Source: Bacteroidia bacterium
GTDB lineage: Bacteria; Bacteroidota; Bacteroidia; J057; JADKCL01
Length of the DNA: 64,000 bases
Reading direction: 5' to 3'
Assembly: GCA_020635905.1 (NCBI GenBank)
Contig: JACJYV010000001.1
Coordinates: forward strand, 1,116,001-1,180,000
Part shown: positions 60,377-64,000 of the stretch, piece by piece
Layout of the letters: every line of letters begins with the position of its first letter
How positions within the stretch are numbered: the first letter of the stretch is position 1
Translations under genes and position numbers: made by a program
The notes under the pieces: generated by a model
Databases searched by the model: none
What the model was told of the DNA's origin: nothing
What the model saw: the letters and a program-made list of their open reading frames with translations, nothing else

Positions 60377-60411
60377 CCATCCAAATTATCCAAAAGAAGG
60401 CATCACACCCG

Positions 60412-60437
60412 GCCGGGACTTGTCCCGGCTTTTTTTT
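60412..60437 (+). terminator. Rho-independent terminator after hpd
   Basis: 8-bp stem GCCGGGAC-TT-GTCCCGGC with T8 on the plus strand, 36 bp after the hpd stop. Confidence 0.92.
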
Positions 60438-60494
60438 GCCTTTTGGTCGACAGTCCACGGTCGATTGTCCACAGAACTTTGCGCCCACCCCAAA

Positions 60495-60535
60495 CCGTGG
60501 ACCGTAAACTGTAAACTGTAAACAGTAAACCGTTA
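60495..60535. repeat. Heptamer repeat, CYGTRRA family, 6 units
   Basis: ccgtgga, ccgtaaa, ctgtaaa, ctgtaaa, cagtaaa, ccgttac in exact register. The last unit contains the stop codon of the minus-strand Fur-type gene at 60533. Degenerate copies precede it from 60450. Confidence 0.9.
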
Positions 60536-60964
60536 CCCCTTACCGCCGCACCGCGGACAGGTTCCACGAATCAACAGATTGGCCTCCTGCATGGCGTAGC
60601 CAGGCGGCATGGTGAAATGGGGCACCTCCATCCGTTCGAAGCACTCAGTTTGGCCGCAAATGGTGCATTTGAAATGCACATGCTCGTGATCGTGGTCGTG
60701 TTCTGAGCAGGTTTCGGGGCAAAGGGCAAATTTCATGGCGCCCGCATCGTCCAGCACCTTGTGCAGGATGCCCTTGTCGAGGAAAAGGGAGAGGGTACGG
60801 TAGATGGTCACCCGGTCATGCTGATTGCCAAGGGCCTTTTCCAGATCGGGTTGGGACATGGCATAGTCCTTTCCCAAAAATTCACCCAAAACCTCCTCCC
60901 GAATGGAAGTATGGCGGATTTTGTTGCTGGCAAGGATTTTATCAACCGACGGATGCATGGGCAA
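60533..60964 (-). CDS. Fur-family transcriptional regulator, His-rich (Zur/PerR-like)
   Basis: 143 residues. DNA-binding half: TSIREEVLGEFLGKDYAMSQPDLEKAL (in parts) with DRVTIYRTLSLFLDKGILHKV recognition region. Dimer half: CSEHDHDHEHVHFKCTICGQTECF with many His and the first CxxC, then CPRCG at the end for the second pair. The His-rich loop and two CxxC pairs suggest a Zn-sensing (Zur) or peroxide-sensing type. Monocistronic; repeats lie on both sides. Confidence 0.88.
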   Translation of the reverse strand: MPMHPSVDKILASNKIRHTSIREEVLGEFLGKDYAMSQPDLEKALGNQHDRVTIYRTLSLFLDKGILHKVLDDAGAMKFALCPETCSEHDHDHEHVHFKCTICGQTECFERMEVPHFTMPPGYAMQEANLLIRGTCPRCGGKG

Positions 60965-60984
60965 AGATAAGGAATTTTGGCTTT

Positions 60985-61091
60985 CAGCGATCAGCGGTCA
61001 GCTTTAAGCAATCAGCGGTCAGCGGTCAGCGGAAAAGAAATGTAAACCGTAAACTGTAAACTGTAACTGTAAACCGTAAACCGCAAGCTGT
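60985..61091. repeat. Heptamer repeats, AGCGGTC and YGTAAAC families
   Basis: agcgatc, agcggtc, then agcggtc, agcggtc, agcggaa; followed by tgtaaac, cgtaaac, tgtaaac, tgtaac, tgtaaac, cgtaaac, cgcaagc. One 6-nt slip occurs. The tract ends flush with the stop codon at 61092. Confidence 0.85.
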
Positions 61092-61637
61092 TTAATAACT
61101 GAACGTCATCACATTTCCGCCGCCGAGTTCGGTCAATTCAGCGGGCTTGAACATGGTGACTTCGGGGCTGAGTTCTTCGGGTTTGCGCCAGGAAGCGGCC
61201 ACGCAGGGCTCGCAGGCCCGCATTTTTACCCCGAGTTTCTTCAGTTTGCCCAGTTGCTCGCGCATGGGAGTAAAAGGGGAATACTGCACATCCTTGGCGT
61301 CCTTCATCACGGCATTTACCGCCAGGTGATCGAAATAGACCATCACGTCGTGGTCGGCAGCCATCCTTTCAGCCATGTCCAGGGCCAGCAAAAACTTATA
61401 GGGCTCCTGCCCCTCCATCACGTGAATCAGCACGCCCGACTTACCGGAAACTGATTTCGGCTCGGCAGTTTCTTCAGTTTCAGCGGAGGTGGTTTCAACC
61501 TCGGTTAAAGGGGAGGATTCAACGTTTTCTGTGGTAGAATTCTCCTGGGTAGTCTCCTCAGAATCAGCTTTTTTGCCACAGGAAGCCAAAAGCAGACAGA
61601 CCGACAAAAACAGAATGGAAAAGGTATTTTTAAGCAT
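61092..61637 (-). CDS. DsrE/DsrF-like lipoprotein
   Basis: About 181 residues. Lipobox signal (FSILFLSVCLLLASCGKK), an acidic Ser/Thr/Glu-rich linker of ~50 residues, then a DsrE-fold domain: GVLIHVMEGQEPYKFLLALDMAERMAADHDVMVYFDHLAV (in parts) and the LGVKMRACEPCVAASWRKPEEL region with a CxxC. DsrE-type proteins carry sulfur or act in redox relay; an exported lipidated one is uncommon. ATG at 61637 begins the signal. Function not established. Confidence 0.75.
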   Translation of the reverse strand: MLKNTFSILFLSVCLLLASCGKKADSEETTQENSTTENVESSPLTEVETTSAETEETAEPKSVSGKSGVLIHVMEGQEPYKFLLALDMAERMAADHDVMVYFDHLAVNAVMKDAKDVQYSPFTPMREQLGKLKKLGVKMRACEPCVAASWRKPEELSPEVTMFKPAELTELGGGNVMTFSY

Positions 61638-61725
61638 GGTTTTCTGGATTAATGCGATAGCAAAAAAAGGGATAAAACACGCAAAAACCAACTGCCCAAA
61701 GGGCAATAATTTGGGGATGGGGAAG

Positions 61726-64000
61726 TCAAAACTTCACCGTGGCTCCCGTCAGGAAATTGATTCCTGCCTGCGGATACAGAAAGTTGTAATCATACCGCTG
61801 GCCGCCGGCCAGCCAGCCGTAGGTGTAGCCGTTTGATTCGTATTGCTCGTTCAGGATGTTATTGACCAGTAAATTCAATCCAATTTCACGGATGCCTTTG
61901 ACCCTGAAGGTATAACCCACTTTCAGGTCACTCACGAAGTACGCATCCAGCCTGCGGCTGGCTGAGGAGGTATTATCCAGATACTGAGACCCCACATATT
62001 TGCTGAACCAGGTCAGATCCAGGCCTTTGACTGGCTTCCAGATCAGGCCTGCGCCAGCGATCAAATTGGGGGAAAAGGCAATATCCGTGTTCCCCAACTG
62101 GTTTTCGACTTCGCTGTAGGTGTCGTAATCGAAAATAAATTCAGAAAAATTGGAAATTTTATTCTGACTCAGAGTTGCATTTGCAAACAGGCGCAGATTA
62201 TTCAACAAATCCACTCCCCCATCCACTTCGAGGCCCGCACGGAAACTGTTGGGAATATTCACCCGATTATACGCCCCCACATCGTTGATCTGGCCGGTCA
62301 GGACCAGCTGGTCTTTGTACAACATGTAGTAAAGGTTGGCGCTAAAGGAAAATTTCGATCCCTGGTGACGGTATCCCAACTCAAAATCGTGGAGAAACTC
62401 TGGGCGGGGACGACTGGTGGTCGAGGACTGCACATAATCCTGGCGGCTGGGTTCGCGGCTGCCTTTGGCATAAGAAGCATACAGGCTTTTGCTCTGATCC
62501 AAACGATAGGTAAGCCCGGCTTTGGGATTGAAAAAGGTGAGATTCACCTGCTGATCCACCTGGTTGGCGTTGCTGTCGAAGCCCAAAAAGGAATAACTGA
62601 TCTGGCGAAGCTGCAGGTCGCCGTAGAGGAAAATCTTGTCGGTCAGTCCATAAGTGGCGCGGCCATACACATTAAAATCCTTTTTGATGCCTGTGTTTTC
62701 GTAATAACGGTCGTAAATGCTGGAATTGGAAGCGTATTGAGACCAGATAATGTCGCCAAAATGTCCGCCGTCATAATAATTCCAGGCCCCGCCAAGGCTG
62801 GCTTCCAGACGCTTTTTGCTGTTATAATTGAGGGAATAAACCACCCCGTAAAAGTAATTATCCAGCCATTGCCGCCGAATCAGATCGGTATTTCTAACCG
62901 TATCACCTCCCAAAATCACGTCCTCCAGACCGTAATCAGCCAAGGCTTCGCCCTTGCGAAATTGCTCATAATAGCCCTTGCCCCGGGTATAGTGAAGGGT
63001 GGCATTTGCGGTCAGTTTTCCGTTGAAATTATGGGAAATAATGCCCTGAAAGTGGTTTTGGGTGTAATCATCCACCTCGTTGGCATAGGTATAGTAGTTG
63101 TAGGTGCGGGAATTTGAATTGAGCAGGTTGGCTGCATCGGCCGAATCGAGGTAATTATTGGCAATGTAATCGTTCATACCTGCTATATCCCCCTTGACCC
63201 GCGACTCAGGGGTGCCGTACCAGGATTGGTAAGTGCGCTCGTGGCCCAGCATGGCATTGACTTTGACCGTGGTTTTATTGCCATAATAGCCTCCATTGAG
63301 GTAAAGGGAAGTGAGATTGGAGGCGGCCCGATCCAGAAATCCGTCGCTGGTGACCCGGGAAAGGCGGGCATTGAAGGCAAATTTTCCGCCCAAAAGGCCG
63401 GTCCCGGCTTTGAAAGTATTGCGCCAGGTATTGAAAGAGCCCATTCCGCTGGAAAGTTCGCCATACGGCTCTGAGCTGAGCTGGTCAGTCTGGACGTTGA
63501 GGCTGGCACCAAAGGCGCCAGCGCCATTGGTGGAGGTGCCCACTCCGCGCTGAATCTGAATATTTTGCACGGAAGAGGCAAAATCAGGCAGGTCCACCCA
63601 GTAAACACCCTGTCCTTCAGAGTCGTTGAGAGGCACCCCGTTGATGGTCACATTGACCCGGGTGGCATCGCTGCCCCGCACCCGGATGCCCGTATAGCCG
63701 ACCCCGGCACCCGCATCTGAAGTGGTCACCACAGAAGGAGTTTGGCGCAGGAGGAAGGGCAGATCCTGGCCCAGATTATACTTTTGTAGCTGTTCTTTTT
63801 CCACCGTGGTGGCGGTCATGGGTACATTATCTCCAGCCCGCAGGGCGATGATTTCAGTGCAAAAGGTAACATCTTTGGGTTCCTCCAGGGTAATCTCCAA
63901 AAAAAGATCGCTGTTCAGCTCAATTTCCTGTTCATAAGGCTCATAACTCACATGACTCACTTTTAAGACTAGCTTGCCCGCAGGCACGTTTTCGATGCGA
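61726..64000 (-). CDS. TonB-dependent outer-membrane receptor (N-terminus cut by window)
   Basis: At least 757 residues. The frame is open to the window's last base; the visible start (RIENVPAGKLVLKVSHVSYEPYEQEIEL in parts) is the end of a carboxypeptidase-like regulatory domain. Plug domain: LPFLLRQTPSVVTTSDAGAG, YTGIRVRGSDATRVNVTINGVPLNDSEGQGVYWVDLPDFA (in parts), IQIQRGVGTSTNGAGAFGASLNVQT. The rest is a 22-strand barrel with the usual C-terminal strand. FecA/CirA-like iron-siderophore receptors are the closest type by eye; substrate undetermined. No TonB gene nearby. Confidence 0.92.
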   Translation of the reverse strand, partial: RIENVPAGKLVLKVSHVSYEPYEQEIELNSDLFLEITLEEPKDVTFCTEIIALRAGDNVPMTATTVEKEQLQKYNLGQDLPFLLRQTPSVVTTSDAGAGVGYTGIRVRGSDATRVNVTINGVPLNDSEGQGVYWVDLPDFASSVQNIQIQRGVGTSTNGAGAFGASLNVQTDQLSSEPYGELSSGMGSFNTWRNTFKAGTGLLGGKFAFNARLSRVTSDGFLDRAASNLTSLYLNGGYYGNKTTVKVNAMLGHERTYQSWYGTPESRVKGDIAGMNDYIANNYLDSADAANLLNSNSRTYNYYTYANEVDDYTQNHFQGIISHNFNGKLTANATLHYTRGKGYYEQFRKGEALADYGLEDVILGGDTVRNTDLIRRQWLDNYFYGVVYSLNYNSKKRLEASLGGAWNYYDGGHFGDIIWSQYASNSSIYDRYYENTGIKKDFNVYGRATYGLTDKIFLYGDLQLRQISYSFLGFDSNANQVDQQVNLTFFNPKAGLTYRLDQSKSLYASYAKGSREPSRQDYVQSSTTSRPRPEFLHDFELGYRHQGSKFSFSANLYYMLYKDQLVLTGQINDVGAYNRVNIPNSFRAGLEVDGGVDLLNNLRLFANATLSQNKISNFSEFIFDYDTYSEVENQLGNTDIAFSPNLIAGAGLIWKPVKGLDLTWFSKYVGSQYLDNTSSASRRLDAYFVSDLKVGYTFRVKGIREIGLNLLVNNILNEQYESNGYTYGWLAGGQRYDYNFLYPQAGINFLTGATVKF

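Overview
The window looks like chromosomal DNA of a Bacteroidota member, most like the Saprospiria-type marine or sludge lineages. The grounds are two proteins with type IX secretion C-terminal sorting domains, many lipoproteins and SusC/FecA-type outer-membrane proteins, -7 promoter boxes of the TAnnTTTG type, the DUF1684/DUF1343/DUF1697 families, and a metal-uptake permease fused to an MntR-like domain. No rRNA, tRNA, prophage, complete insertion sequence or CRISPR-cas locus is visible. Genes are dense, on both strands, in short operons.

Layout. 1-10 kb: RNase H end, ECF sigma factor, glycosyltransferase, an antitoxin-like orphan, a LolC/E-type permease, a NamZ-like lipoprotein, DUF1684, a CBM20-like/esterase lipoprotein, YdcF and DUF1697 proteins, and a geranylgeranyl-reductase-type flavoprotein. 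10-12.2 kb: an AT-rich array of six regularly spaced palindromes directly ahead of an AAA ATPase with a C-terminal PD-(D/E)XK-like motif; this is the best candidate for an undescribed system. 12.3-18.4 kb: Fur, STAS protein, purA and pabB, then FIST sensor, histidine kinase and response regulator. 18.4-25.3 kb: Crp regulator, regulatory-domain protein, XRE regulator, small ORFs, VWA-like membrane protein, fabG. 25.4-32.5 kb: fmt, and a deiminase-fold protein in an operon with two unknown genes, divergent from a helical-repeat protein. 32.7-41 kb: a DHCR7/ERG24-type sterol reductase, a MITE-like element, rlmG, a TPR/YfaP lipoprotein, a DUF4157 effector-like protein and an OmpA protein. 41-45.9 kb: DbpA-like helicase, TonB-C protein, T9SS propeller protein. 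45.9-51.6 kb: a metal (probably manganese) homeostasis locus with MntR, a divergent outer-membrane protein, binding lipoprotein, ATPase and two permeases, one carrying its own MntR-like domain. 51.6-64 kb: PD40 protein, SPFH lipoprotein, lspA, a second T9SS propeller protein, tyrosine catabolism (hmgA, hpd), a second Fur-type regulator, a DsrE-like lipoprotein and a truncated TonB-dependent receptor.

A genome-scale oddity runs through the whole window. At more than a dozen intergenic sites lie degenerate tandem repeats with a strict 7-nt unit, in several sequence families (CYGTRRA, GCTGAYC, GACTAAC, ATCTAAC and GTAGCGA types). Several end flush with, or overlap, the stop codon of the neighbouring gene. 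They resemble in principle the heptanucleotide STRR repeats of cyanobacteria but have different sequences.

All functions are inferred by reading motifs in translated sequence; no database search was run. Promoter calls rest on single short boxes and are tentative.
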